This document shows, one piece after another, positions 47,884 to 56,292 of a stretch of DNA of 64,000 nt; position 1 is the stretch's first letter; each line of letters starts with the position of its first letter. A model generated the notes under the pieces. It made no database searches and had not been told where the DNA came from. It worked only from the letters and a program-made list of their open reading frames with translations. Source of the DNA: Levilactobacillus wangkuiensis (GTDB lineage: Bacteria > Bacillota > Bacilli > Lactobacillales > Lactobacillaceae); the NCBI RefSeq assembly GCF_016861605.1, contig NZ_BOLM01000002.1, forward strand, positions 124,001 through 188,000, in the 5' to 3' direction. The position numbers and the translations under genes are program-made.

Positions 47884-47919
47884 ATCGCTAATCATTTACC
47901 ATGATTTATCGCCAATCAT
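47884..47919 (-). promoter_or_regulatory. Pair of 12-bp direct repeats upstream of the peptide gene
   Basis: Minus strand: ATGATTGGCGAT (47908-47919) and ATGATTAGCGAT (47884-47895), one mismatch, exactly 24 bp apart and about 105 bp before the peptide start. Such paired direct repeats are typical of activator binding sites; no regulator gene is adjacent. Confidence 0.5.
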
Positions 47920-47974
47920 AGACGGTCAGTTATTTGGTGCTTACAGCGCAAGCCCAGCGTTCGAACCCACAGAA

Positions 47975-48016
47975 ATAGGCCCGGCGGTTAGCGCGAACGC
48001 CGACCGTCAGGCCTAT
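47975..48016 (-). terminator. Hairpin after the DUF1003 gene
   Basis: ATAGGCCTGACGGT pairs with ACCGCCGGGCCTAT. The minus strand continues TTTCTG and the plus strand CAAAAAAA, so it is a modest terminator for the minus-strand gene. Confidence 0.6.
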
Positions 48017-48090
48017 CAAAAAAATTCACTTAATGGGCAACGCGCCCGGCGACTCGTTGGCCGAAGAATAAGCCAACAATAAATAAGAGA

Positions 48091-48867
48091 CTAGCGGTGA
48101 TCCACTTGCTCATGGTGAGACTCCCTTCGTTCTGCCGCATCAGGGGTGGCCTTGGCCTCCCGCAATTCGGCTAGTTCTTGACGAATTTCACCTAAAATTT
48201 CTAACTGAAACCGTTCGATCTCCATGGTGTGTGGGACCTGGTTCTGCGCCAAGTGATCGACCTTAGCGTGAAGTAACCGCAGTTCGTGCTCGGACTTGAG
48301 GTTCACGTGATAGTCGTTTTCGGCCATCATCCGGTCCCGGTCTGCGGAGCGGTTCTGGCTCATCATGATGATGGGCGCCTGAATCGCTGCGACACAGCTC
48401 AAGACTAAATTTAACAGAATGAAGGGGTAGTTGTCAAAGTTCGCCCCAAAGACGTGCAGGCCATTAACGACCATCCAGCCAATCAGCACGAACATGAAAA
48501 CAAGGATAAAGCCCCATGAGCCCCCGAACCGGGCAACGTCATCGGACACCTTCTGGCCAAATGTGAGACTTTCCTTCAGGCTGTCGTTCACGTCGATGAT
48601 ATCGTAGTCGTCGCTCTGCAGGGCCTTGGTCAGTTTGTGATTAATTTTTTTCGTCTGCTTTAAATCGGCGTTGATCATCGCGTCCACGTGATCCAACCGA
48701 TATTTTAATAAATGATGCCCGCAAATGTAATCGGTCGGCTTGCTTTGGGGATAGTCGCGCTTGATGCGGTTCCGCAGCCCCACGTCCAGTTCCGCCAGCT
48801 GCAGGCTCGTTTCCAGCGAAATGGGTGCCCCATCGACTAAACAGGTTAATTCGTCCGCCTCTGTCAT
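48091..48867 (-). CDS. DUF1003 membrane protein
   Basis: This 258-residue protein has an N-terminal cytoplasmic region with one CxxH-like segment (DYICGHHLLKYRLDHVD). Two membrane helices in the centre (GSWGFILVFMFVLIGWMVVNG, FILLNLVLSCVAAIQAPIIMM) fit the DUF1003 signature, and the NRSADRDRMMAENDYHVNLKSE segment and a coiled tail follow. The function is unknown; metal transport has been suggested for relatives. It lies 7 bp after the pseudouridine synthase gene. Confidence 0.87.
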   Translation of the reverse strand: MTEADELTCLVDGAPISLETSLQLAELDVGLRNRIKRDYPQSKPTDYICGHHLLKYRLDHVDAMINADLKQTKKINHKLTKALQSDDYDIIDVNDSLKESLTFGQKVSDDVARFGGSWGFILVFMFVLIGWMVVNGLHVFGANFDNYPFILLNLVLSCVAAIQAPIIMMSQNRSADRDRMMAENDYHVNLKSEHELRLLHAKVDHLAQNQVPHTMEIERFQLEILGEIRQELAELREAKATPDAAERRESHHEQVDHR

Positions 48868-48874
48868 TGTTTCG

Positions 48875-49762
48875 TCACTCCTCAGATAATTGTTGAATCA
48901 GGGCTTGCCAGTCAGCGGGTGGCGCACTGGTAAAGGCCCGGTCTTCCCCGGTAAAGGGGTCCGTAAATGCTAACGTGTGGGCGTGTAATGCCTGCCGCGT
49001 CATCCCCGCTAATTGCGGACCGCCGTATAGCTCATCCCCGACTAAGGGATGGTCCAACGAGGCAAAATGGGCGCGAATCTGGTGCGTCCGCCCCGTATGT
49101 AATTTCACCCGAACCAACGTGGCGTTTGGAAACCGCTTTTCGACCCAGTACTCCGTCTTCGCGGGCTTGCCGTCCGGGGAGACCATTTGGTTGTAGCCGG
49201 TCGGGTCGCTGGCTAACGGCGCATCAATGACGCCGTGGTCGTCAGGCAATTGACCACTGACCACCGCCAGATAGCGTTTATCCACCTGATGGGCCGCCTG
49301 TAGCTGACTCGCCAGGCTATTGGCCAAGCGGTGCCGGGCAACCCAGACCACCCCACTCGTAAAGCGGTCCAGCCGCGTCAAAATGTGGGGTACCTGGTTC
49401 TCCGCGTCCTCGGCCAGCCAGTAACCCTTGATGCGGTTGACCAGCGTATCTGTGCGGTTAGCGGGTCCCGGTACCACGTTGAGGCCAGCGGGCTTGTCCA
49501 CGACCAACCAGTCACGGTTTTCAAATAGCACCGTGATGGGCGTCTCACTCGTCGCCACGGCATCGTCCGCAGCTTCGGCGGGCAAGCCGACCGTGACGGT
49601 GTCCCCCACGTTTAAATCAACGGCTGGTGTAACCACCTGGCCGTTGACGCGGATGGTTCCCGCCTGCTTCAGGTCGCTAAAGACCCGGTGGCTGACCCCC
49701 TGATTATTTAAAAAACGTTTTAAACTGGTGACGGGCCTCGTCACCTGCCAGCTCAACTCCAT
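48875..49762 (-). CDS. RluD-type 23S rRNA/tRNA pseudouridine synthase
   Basis: This 295-residue enzyme has an N-terminal S4 RNA-binding domain (KRFLNNQGVSHRVFSDLKQAGTIRVNGQ) and a catalytic core with the motif HILTRLDRFTSG, whose Asp is the nucleophile (the family's usual H-R-L-D reads T-R-L-D). LHTGRTHQIRAHF and GDELYGG follow. The uridine it modifies cannot be read from the sequence. It precedes the DUF1003 gene in a short operon. Confidence 0.9.
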   Translation of the reverse strand: MELSWQVTRPVTSLKRFLNNQGVSHRVFSDLKQAGTIRVNGQVVTPAVDLNVGDTVTVGLPAEAADDAVATSETPITVLFENRDWLVVDKPAGLNVVPGPANRTDTLVNRIKGYWLAEDAENQVPHILTRLDRFTSGVVWVARHRLANSLASQLQAAHQVDKRYLAVVSGQLPDDHGVIDAPLASDPTGYNQMVSPDGKPAKTEYWVEKRFPNATLVRVKLHTGRTHQIRAHFASLDHPLVGDELYGGPQLAGMTRQALHAHTLAFTDPFTGEDRAFTSAPPADWQALIQQLSEE

Positions 49763-49777
49763 GTTGGCCCTCCCTTT

Positions 49778-50095
49778 CTACTCATCGACTAGCTCAATCA
49801 TCCAGTCGAGGGCATCGTTGTGTTCATTTAAACGTTCCGGATGTTCTTCAAGTGCCTGGTTAATGGCCTGAATGCGACCAGCAAAGGGCGACCGCAACGT
49901 CAGGTCTTCTCGCTCACCGTGAACCACCATAAATGGCGTCCCCAACTTGATGCGCCCAGCCGTCACCAGCCAGGAAATCTTTGTGACGTCGCCGACCATC
50001 TTGCGACCATCGTCGGCAAACCCCAAGCGAAGGCGTCCCTCTTCATCGGGCGTTAACCACAGGGCATCCGCACTTGCTTCAATTCGATCAATCAT
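49778..50095 (-). CDS. GcvH-like protein lacking the lipoyl lysine
   Basis: This 105-residue protein aligns by eye with glycine-cleavage H protein: LRLGFADDGRKMVGDVTKISW, then HGEREDLTLRSPFAGRIQAIN, then LNEHNDALDWMIELV. The position of the lipoylated lysine (ESxKAxxxxxSPxSG in true GcvH) reads HGEREDLTLRSPFAG, so arginine replaces it. No gcvPT is nearby. I use the ATG at 50095, eight bases after GAGGGG, rather than the upstream GTG. It lies 15 bp before the RluD-type gene. Confidence 0.72.
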   Translation of the reverse strand: MIDRIEASADALWLTPDEEGRLRLGFADDGRKMVGDVTKISWLVTAGRIKLGTPFMVVHGEREDLTLRSPFAGRIQAINQALEEHPERLNEHNDALDWMIELVDE

Positions 50096-50389
50096 TGTTG
50101 TCACCCCTCGCGCTTATTTTTGTCCTGTTCATCGTTTCCAGTGTCCCCACCGACACCGCCAAGTTGGCATGGTCATCGTAGTAAAAACTTAACCAACCAC
50201 TTTCAGCTAACCAACGGTGGTCGTCGTTAGGGGGCGAAACCTTTCAGGTTGGGCTAGTCACCGAATGATCAGGGACTAACGGCCACCTGTAATTACGTCC
50301 CATTTTACCATAGCCCCGGAAATCCCGGGAACCATTTCCCCCTTTCTCCGGAAAACTCTGTATAATGGGGGCATAAAGGGGGAGATATT

Positions 50390-50629
50390 ATGATGACTGC
50401 CAATTTACTAACCGGTGGCTTGATTCTCATTACCGGGATTGCACTCATTATTTTTCTAGTGGCAAAGTTAATTCCACGCACGAACCACGACCACGACACC
50501 GCTGTTTTATTGGGGATATTTTTGGTAATCGGGATCGCACTGGTCGGCATGGGTGGCTTCATCGGTATGGGCGGCTGGAGTAGCGCCATGATGGGTCACT
50601 GGGGTACCGTGATGGGCTGCTGGCGTTAG
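50390..50629 (+). CDS. Small two-helix membrane protein
   Basis: A 79-residue protein with two hydrophobic helices (about residues 5-27 and 38-60) split by a short polar loop RTNHDHD. The C-terminus is rich in Gly, Met and His (GMGGWSSAMMGHWGTVMGC). GGGGGAG precedes the double ATG, and a TATAAT box lies about 35 bp upstream. The family is not recognised. It is convergent with the sugar porter. The stretch 50105-50360 to its left has no gene. Confidence 0.7.
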   Translation: MMTANLLTGGLILITGIALIIFLVAKLIPRTNHDHDTAVLLGIFLVIGIALVGMGGFIGMGGWSSAMMGHWGTVMGCWR

Positions 50630-50652
50630 TTTAATGACTTTACACATACATT

Positions 50653-50688
50653 AAAAGGGTTTGACGGCCGTGGTCGTCAGACCCTTTT
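50653..50688. terminator. Bidirectional terminator
   Basis: AAAAGGGTTTGACG pairs with CGTCAGACCCTTTT between the convergent small membrane gene and the sugar porter gene. Confidence 0.85.
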
Positions 50689-50699
50689 TCAATTTCTCA

Positions 50700-52103
50700 T
50701 TAACGATCCTGTGATTCAGAAACTTCGTAAGCCTTTTTCGCTTGTGTCCCCTGTTGTTCGATCTCTTCCAGCGTCCGGCCCTTGGTTTCTGGCACAAACA
50801 ACCGGATGAAGGCGACCCCTAACAGACAGATAATCCCAAAGATTGCGAATACGGCGTCCTGGGACATCGACTCCGTCATGATTGGGAAGAGTAACCCCAC
50901 GGCGAATGACCCGATCCAGTTAAAGGATGAAGCCAATCCTGAAGCCCGTCCCCGTACAGCCAATGGGAAAACTTCCCCAATCAGCACCCACGTCAACGGT
51001 GCCCACGTGAAGGAGTAAAAGGCAACATAGATCGATAGGAAGAGCACAATCAGCATGGGGTTCTTATTCAGGTTGACCACGTTCAGAAAGGCCGGCAGAA
51101 TGAAGGACAATCCCATGACCACGCCACCTAAAGTTAACAGCGTCCGGCGATTAAATTTGTCGGCAATCACTAAGAATAGTAAGGAACCAATGACTAGGAT
51201 AATCCCTTGAATAATGGGCCACAACAGTGCGGAACTGGCTGCACTCCCCGTGGCTTGTTGCACGATCAACGGAATATAATAGAAGATTGCGTTAGCACCT
51301 TGGAACTGTTGAAAGGCGGCGACCCCCACCCCAGCAATGACCAAGTACCGGTACTTACCTGAGAAAAGCGTTCCCCAGGAGGTGTTTTGCGCAACCGTTG
51401 CTTCATCGGTAGCGGCGTCTTGAATGTCCGCTAACTCACCGGAAATTTCATCGGCCGGCCGGATAAAGCTCAAAACTTGCTTGGCACCCGCCAAGTCGCC
51501 ATTTTTAACCAAGAACCGTGGTGACTCAGGCAACCGTAACACGCCGGCAAATAAGATGATGGCCGGAATGGCTGCGGAACCCAACATCAGCCGCCAGGCA
51601 ATAAGTTCTGGCATCCCCTTCAACAGGTAGTCGACCACGTACGAGATCAGCATTCCGGAAACAATCATGGTCTGGTTGATCCCCGTCAAACGGCCCCGTA
51701 ACCGTGCTGGTGACATTTCTGACATGTAGGCTGGTACGAGCGCAGATGATGCCCCGACGGCCAGGCCCAAGAAGATCCGAACAGCAATCAGATAGGTCGA
51801 CCCTTGATTGGGAGCCAAACCAGATAACAGTGAGCCCACCGCAAAGATTAGTGCCGAAATCAAAATCATCTTGCGGCGGCCAAGTTTATCGGATAGCTGA
51901 CCGGAAATGGCCCCACCAAAGATAGCCCCGAACATCACGGCTGACGTAATCCACCCGATCACGCCAGCATTGGTCAATGCCCAGTCATGCTCCAGAAATG
52001 GCAGCGCCCCTGTCATCACCCCAATGTCATACCCGAACAGAATGCCCCCAAAGGAGCCAAAAAAGTAAATGAAACCGCTTGAAATTTTCTTCGTGCTTGT
52101 CAC
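50700..52103 (-). CDS. Sugar:H+ symporter of the MFS sugar porter family, probable arabinose transporter
   Basis: This 467-residue porter has 12 helices. It has the sugar porter signatures GFGGILFGYDIGVMTG-type start, RLGRRKMI-like loop GQLSDKLGRRKMILISALIF, RIFLGLAVGASSALVPAYMSEMSPARLRG and PESPRFLVKNG. It looks like AraE/XylE types. I use the GTG at 52103, seven bases after GGGAGG; the TTG 15 bp upstream lies in the ribosome-binding site. An AraR-like site upstream (52259-52275) suggests L-arabinose as substrate. Confidence 0.87.
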   Translation of the reverse strand: MTSTKKISSGFIYFFGSFGGILFGYDIGVMTGALPFLEHDWALTNAGVIGWITSAVMFGAIFGGAISGQLSDKLGRRKMILISALIFAVGSLLSGLAPNQGSTYLIAVRIFLGLAVGASSALVPAYMSEMSPARLRGRLTGINQTMIVSGMLISYVVDYLLKGMPELIAWRLMLGSAAIPAIILFAGVLRLPESPRFLVKNGDLAGAKQVLSFIRPADEISGELADIQDAATDEATVAQNTSWGTLFSGKYRYLVIAGVGVAAFQQFQGANAIFYYIPLIVQQATGSAASSALLWPIIQGIILVIGSLLFLVIADKFNRRTLLTLGGVVMGLSFILPAFLNVVNLNKNPMLIVLFLSIYVAFYSFTWAPLTWVLIGEVFPLAVRGRASGLASSFNWIGSFAVGLLFPIMTESMSQDAVFAIFGIICLLGVAFIRLFVPETKGRTLEEIEQQGTQAKKAYEVSESQDR

Positions 52104-52258
52104 AGTGTTCCCTCCCAATGTCTCTTGCTCGCAACCACACCTGCCTTGCCAGACAAATAGGTGCGATAACTAATCGTCTCTCGTGCAATCCTTGTGAATT
52201 CAGTAATTATAGCTTTTATGTAAACCGTTTTCACAAACGCAATAATATTATTTTAGTC

Positions 52259-52354
52259 TACTTATACGGATAAATCAACCGTTTATTATTTCATTCGTAT
52301 TACTTTTCTAAACCGTTTTCTTTTGTTTTGGAATCTACATGTAAGCGTATTTAC
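52259..52354. promoter_or_regulatory. AraR-like operator and cre-like site upstream of the sugar porter
   Basis: TACTTATACGGATAAAT (52259-52275) closely matches the palindrome at 58174-58191 and the araB site at 57997-58013. ATGTAAGCGTATTTAC (52339-52354) resembles a catabolite-responsive element with one core mismatch. Both lie 150-250 bp before the porter start. I see no other gene in 52119-52380. Confidence 0.6.
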
Positions 52355-52380
52355 CCATAAGTACCGATAATGGCCTAAAG

Positions 52381-52423
52381 AAAAGCACAACCTCCGCCTC
52401 TTGCCCTGCGAAGATTGTGCTTT
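52381..52423 (-). terminator. Terminator after the acetyltransferase
   Basis: AAAGCACAATCTTCG pairs with CGGAGGTTGTGCTTT on the minus strand. Confidence 0.8.
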
Positions 52424-52434
52424 GTGACACAATA

Positions 52435-52998
52435 CTAGTTTAATTTTTTAATGATGCGCGCTGGATTGCCCCCCAGAACCACGTTGTCGCCAAATGATTT
52501 AGTCACAACCGCACCGGCCGCAACGATGACGTTGTTGCCGAGCGTCACGCCAGGACAGATGATGGCCCCACCACCGACCCAGACGTCGTCGCCCAACGTG
52601 ACGGGCTTGCCAATGCCCATGGCCCCGTTACGCCGGAGCTTGGGGTCTGCCGGATGATTCACCGAATAAATCTGAACTTTGGGTCCCAGCAGGCAGTGCT
52701 TGCCGATTCGGACCGGCGCCACATCTAAAATCGTGCAGTCGTAGTTGGCAAAGAAATCATCACCCACATAAATGTTGTACCCATAGTCACACCGGAACGT
52801 GGCGTGGACCTCAACGCCTTCGCCCGTCGCCCCAAACAGGGCCTTCACTAGTTGTTCACTGGCAGCCGGGTCCGATTCACCTAAGGCGTTCAAGGCTTCG
52901 ACCTGCTCGCGAGCCTCACCGCGTTCGGCGACTAGCTCTGGGTCATAGACGTTGAAGAGTTCACCGGTGATCATTTTTTGCTTTTCACTTTTAGCCAT
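52435..52998 (-). CDS. Maltose/galactoside O-acetyltransferase (Maa/LacA type)
   Basis: This 187-residue left-handed beta-helix enzyme has hexapeptide repeats. The N-terminal helix region is MAKSEKQKMITGELFNVYDPEL, the catalytic His lies in IYSVNHPADP, and the C-terminal coil is VWVGGGAIICPGVTLGNNVIVAAGAVV. It acetylates sugars from acetyl-CoA, perhaps detoxifying excess sugar. It stands alone between the porter and the ara operon, preceded by repeat A11. Confidence 0.92.
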   Translation of the reverse strand: MAKSEKQKMITGELFNVYDPELVAERGEAREQVEALNALGESDPAASEQLVKALFGATGEGVEVHATFRCDYGYNIYVGDDFFANYDCTILDVAPVRIGKHCLLGPKVQIYSVNHPADPKLRRNGAMGIGKPVTLGDDVWVGGGAIICPGVTLGNNVIVAAGAVVTKSFGDNVVLGGNPARIIKKLN

Positions 52999-53044
52999 AA
53001 TTCCTCCATTTTCCCGGTTCTGGGTTTAAACAGGTTTTATTTCG

Positions 53045-53293
53045 CCTCCGGGCTGGTGAAAACTGGGCCTCGTCGCGTTCGTTCCCGGCGGTGAGCTCAA
53101 GCCGCCCTGCTGTGGGGCCGGTTCCAGCCAAGAAGCGGGCTTCCACCTCAACTTTGAGCCAAGGATCGGTCTCAAAGGTTGTCCCGTGGACTAGGCTGAA
53201 AAAGAACTTCAGCCTAGTCCACCGACACAGCTGGTCGGCTTGGCTCACCTCTGGTCACTACCACAACTGGCCCATTTTCACCAGCCCTGCGGC
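53045..53293 (+). repeat. Structured intergenic repeat A11
   Basis: Core 53081-53259. The base helix is GGTGAGC/GCTCACC and CAAGCCG/CGGCTTG, and the inner hairpin is GGACTAGGCTGAA/TTCAGCCTAGTCC. The outer arms GGGCTGGTGAAAA and TTTTCACCAGCCC are shared with A13. It lies upstream of the acetyltransferase and faces A12. The stretch 53294-53470 is AT-rich with no gene. Confidence 0.88.
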
Positions 53294-53472
53294 CAGCACT
53301 TGTTTAAACCGTTACCGCGTCATTCTTCTTGTTGTTTTGATATAACGTTGTTTGTTCTGACGTAGAAATACATTTTTCTCTGTAGGGCTACAGTATTTGT
53401 ATTTTTCAAGCGCGGGTGTCCCAATTAATCATCCATGTCGCCTGCAACGCACAATCTCCTACACAGCCACCC

Positions 53473-53715
53473 CGGCCACTTCTCTTAACATTTGTGAGCG
53501 ACCAGAGGCAGCCCAAGGTGCTCAGCTGTGTCGATGGCCTTGGTCGGGGTTCTTTCCCGACCTAGGGCATGGGACGACCTTGGAAACTCGCGCTTCTCAG
53601 CGAGGTTTCAAGGCGAGACGGAGGACCGCCTCTCAGGCCGCAGTCGTTCCCCACAGCAGCGGGAGCAAGGATTGCCGCCGGGAGCGCAAGAACAAACCGA
53701 TAAGAAAAGTGGCCG
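53473..53715 (-). repeat. Structured intergenic repeat A12 with terminator-derived outer arm
   Basis: Core 53494-53686. The outer helix joins 53701-53715 (the 3' arm and T tract of the araA terminator) with 53473-53487 (14 of 15 bases complementary). It lies directly after the araA terminator. Confidence 0.85.
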
Positions 53716-53740
53716 TCCGCCTTACCGGCGAGCGGCCACT
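53702..53740 (-). terminator. Terminator of the ara operon after araA
   Basis: AGTGGCCGCTCGCC pairs with GGCGGACGGCCACT, followed by TTTTCTT on the minus strand, 15 bp past the araA stop. Confidence 0.88.
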
Positions 53741-53755
53741 CCATTTCAATCAACT

Positions 53756-55180
53756 TTACTTAATGAAAGCCTTAGTCATACCAACCATGGTAGCGTAGTC
53801 TTCCATTTGTTCTTCAGTCAAGGAGAAGGAAAGCATGGTGTGGTGACCACCACCGGCCTTCATCCATTCCAAAGCACCGGTCTTCAAGCCAACCTTTGGC
53901 GTCCAGAGTTGCTTAGCAACTGGCAACTTAGGCGTTTCAGCTTCTGGCTTGTTCGCGTCAACGGCGTAGCTGATCATCTTGAAGCCGTCACGGAAGTCCG
54001 CAACAGTCACGTCAATGGCGTCACCTTCGGAACCAGTGAAGACCAAACGAGCAGGGTCAGCCTTACCACCGATGTCCAATGGGTGAACTTCAACACGTGG
54101 CTTGTCGGAAGCGATTGAAGGGTCAACTTCCAGCATGTGAGAACCGAGGATGGCTTCGTGGCCCTTCCGCAGATCCAACGTGTAGTCTTCCATGAAGGCC
54201 GTCCGGTCGTTGTGGGACATGATCTTCATAACCCGGCCCAAGGCAGCGGTCTTCCAGTCACCTTCGGCACCGAAACCATAACCGTCACGAATCAACAATT
54301 GTGCGGCTAAACCAGGAAGTTGTTCCATCCCCCAGAGGTCTTCGAAGTTCGTGGTGAAGGCCGTGTAACCGCCCTTTTCCAAGAAACTCTTGATCCCCAG
54401 GTATTGCTTCAATTGAACGCGAACAGAGTGCTTGTACTTGTCAGCATCGTTATCGCCTTGAACCATTTCGTAACGAGATTCGAGGTCGGCGTATTCCTTG
54501 TCGATGTCAGCGTCAGCAACCTTGCTGATCTCTTCAACTAAATCACCGATACCGTAGTAGTCGACAGTCCAGCCCATCTTGATTTGTGCTTCAACCTTGT
54601 CGCCTTCAGTAACGGCAACGTTCCGCATGGTATCGCCAAAGCGGGCAACCTTAACCTTGAAGCTTTCGTTGTAAGCAACGGCAACGTCTTCCCAACGCGC
54701 AATTTGTTCTTGCACATCGTCGTCACCCCAGTAGCCGTAAACGATCTTGTTGTTCTTTTGTAAACGGGCGTTGATGTAGGCGTATTCGCGGTCACCATGA
54801 GCACTTTGGTTCAAGTTCATGTAATCAAAGTCGATGTCGGCGTAAGGAATGTTATTCAGGTATTGGGTCGCCAAGTGAAGTAATGGCTTTTGTAATAATT
54901 CCGTCCCACGGATCCAGTTCTTGGCTGGGGAGAACGTGTGCATCCAAGTAATCACACCGGCAACCTTGTCGTTGTAGTTAACTTCCTTCATGAAGTTGGT
55001 GATACTTTCAGCGGTCGTCATGACATCCTTGAAGACCACCTTGTAAGGCAATTTGCCGCTAGCGTTCAGCTTGTCGGCGATGTCTTGGGCATCCTTCGCA
55101 ACGGACTTCAATTGTTCTTCACCATACAGGTGTTGGGAACCGGTAACAAACCAAAATTCATAATCTGGAACTGATAACAT
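53756..55180 (-). CDS. araA: L-arabinose isomerase
   Basis: This enzyme (474 residues) converts L-arabinose to L-ribulose, the first catabolic step. It starts [22 protein letters not shown] and has [14 protein letters not shown]. The active-site and metal-ligand segments ([21 protein letters not shown]-like, ML...[20 protein letters not shown]) are intact. It is the last gene of araB-araD-araA, separated from araD by a 355-bp gap that holds repeat C, which may change its relative expression. Confidence 0.98.
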   Translation of the reverse strand: MLSVPDYEFWFVTGSQHLYGEEQLKSVAKDAQDIADKLNASGKLPYKVVFKDVMTTAESITNFMKEVNYNDKVAGVITWMHTFSPAKNWIRGTELLQKPLLHLATQYLNNIPYADIDFDYMNLNQSAHGDREYAYINARLQKNNKIVYGYWGDDDVQEQIARWEDVAVAYNESFKVKVARFGDTMRNVAVTEGDKVEAQIKMGWTVDYYGIGDLVEEISKVADADIDKEYADLESRYEMVQGDNDADKYKHSVRVQLKQYLGIKSFLEKGGYTAFTTNFEDLWGMEQLPGLAAQLLIRDGYGFGAEGDWKTAALGRVMKIMSHNDRTAFMEDYTLDLRKGHEAILGSHMLEVDPSIASDKPRVEVHPLDIGGKADPARLVFTGSEGDAIDVTVADFRDGFKMISYAVDANKPEAETPKLPVAKQLWTPKVGLKTGALEWMKAGGGHHTMLSFSLTEEQMEDYATMVGMTKAFIK

Positions 55181-55228
55181 AATAATGACACTCCTTTTAA
55201 TTTTAAGTTTCGTTTAATAGGTTAAGCT

Positions 55229-55522
55229 GGCCGCCTCCGGGACGGTGAAAACTCACGATACCCCAGAAAAAGCTGAGCATGCGACCGACTATGACAATGC
55301 CTGTTCAAGGAACGACAGTCGCTCAGCGTAGTCATATCGTTGCCGCCGAAGCCAAGTAGGTACAGAATCCCGTGGTAGTGATGTTAGGCCGGCGTTTTCC
55401 CGGGCTTACATCACTGGATGGGGTCAAGACTCACGCCTTTGTGAGGCTTGGACCCAAGGCCGAAGACCGCTCTTTGGCTTCGGCCGTGCCTCATGGGATG
55501 GCGTACCTACTTGGCGAGGCAT
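55229..55522 (-). repeat. Structured intergenic repeat C, inside the ara operon
   Basis: The base helix GCCAAGTAGGTAC (55351-55363) matches GTACCTACTTGGC (55503-55515) exactly. An inner hairpin contains GTGATGTAAGCCCGGG / CCGGCCTAACATCAC, and the kernel GAAGCCAAAGAGCGGTCTTC is shared with A and B. A family-like outer arm (GCCTCCGGGACGGTGAAAA, 55233-55251) lies on one side only. It fills the gap between araD and araA. Confidence 0.75.
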
Positions 55523-55535
55523 TCGGGCAAGAATC

Positions 55536-56267
55536 TTACTCGCGAGCAGCGTGTTCCTTGGACTTGGCGTTGTTTTGGCCGTAGTAGGCGTTGGCGCCGT
55601 GCTTGCGGAGGTAGTGCTTATCCAACAAGTACTGTGGCAACTCCCGGTTAGCCCGCGTCAACTGGGCCGTGTGGTAGTCTTCTTCGGCAACCACTTCGAG
55701 CACCTTGGCATTGTAAACGGCCTTGTCCGGAGTTGGGCCCCAAGCAAAGGGACCGTGCTGGCTAACTAACGCAGCGGGAACGGCTTCGTAGTCGATGCCC
55801 CGTTCGTTAAAGGTCTTCACGATGGTCTTCCCCGTGTTGCCTTCGTAGTCTTCTTCGATTTCTTCCTGCGTCAAGGCATCGGCGGCAGGTACATCACCGT
55901 AGAAGGTGTCGGCGTGCGTCGTGTTCATGGCTGGAATATCCATCTTAGCGGCGGCAAAGGAAACGGCCCAAGGTGAATGGGTGTGCACGATCCCACCAAT
56001 ATTTGGAAAATGGTTGTACAGGTACGTGTGGGTCGGCGTGTCACTGGAAGGGTTCATGTCCCCTTCAACGACTTTGCCATCGGCGACACTGACGACCACC
56101 ATGTCTTCTGGCTTCAAGTCGTTGTAGTCGACACCAGAAGGCTTGATGACATACAAGCCCTTTTCACGGTCGATTCCGGAGACGTTACCCCAGGTGAATG
56201 AGACCAGGCCCAGTTTTGGCAAACGCATGTTGGCTTCGTAAACTTCTTGTTTTAAATCTTCAAGCAT
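55536..56267 (-). CDS. araD: L-ribulose-5-phosphate 4-epimerase
   Basis: This class II aldolase-like zinc enzyme (243 residues) makes D-xylulose 5-phosphate. GNVSGIDREKGLYVIKPSGVDY, VEGDMNPSSDTPTHTYLY and the zinc histidines in GGIVHTHSPWA are visible. The C-terminus HKYLRKHG-like segment is normal and complete; the stop falls 14 bp before repeat C. It follows araB by 25 bp. Confidence 0.97.
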   Translation of the reverse strand: MLEDLKQEVYEANMRLPKLGLVSFTWGNVSGIDREKGLYVIKPSGVDYNDLKPEDMVVVSVADGKVVEGDMNPSSDTPTHTYLYNHFPNIGGIVHTHSPWAVSFAAAKMDIPAMNTTHADTFYGDVPAADALTQEEIEEDYEGNTGKTIVKTFNERGIDYEAVPAALVSQHGPFAWGPTPDKAVYNAKVLEVVAEEDYHTAQLTRANRELPQYLLDKHYLRKHGANAYYGQNNAKSKEHAARE

Positions 56268-56292
56268 ATTCTTTCTCCTTAACTATCAGTGA

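Noticed and set aside
52219-52233. TGTAAACCGTTTTCA as a cre site before the sugar porter
   Set aside because: The central CG of the consensus is displaced by an extra base; the site at 52339-52354 fits better.
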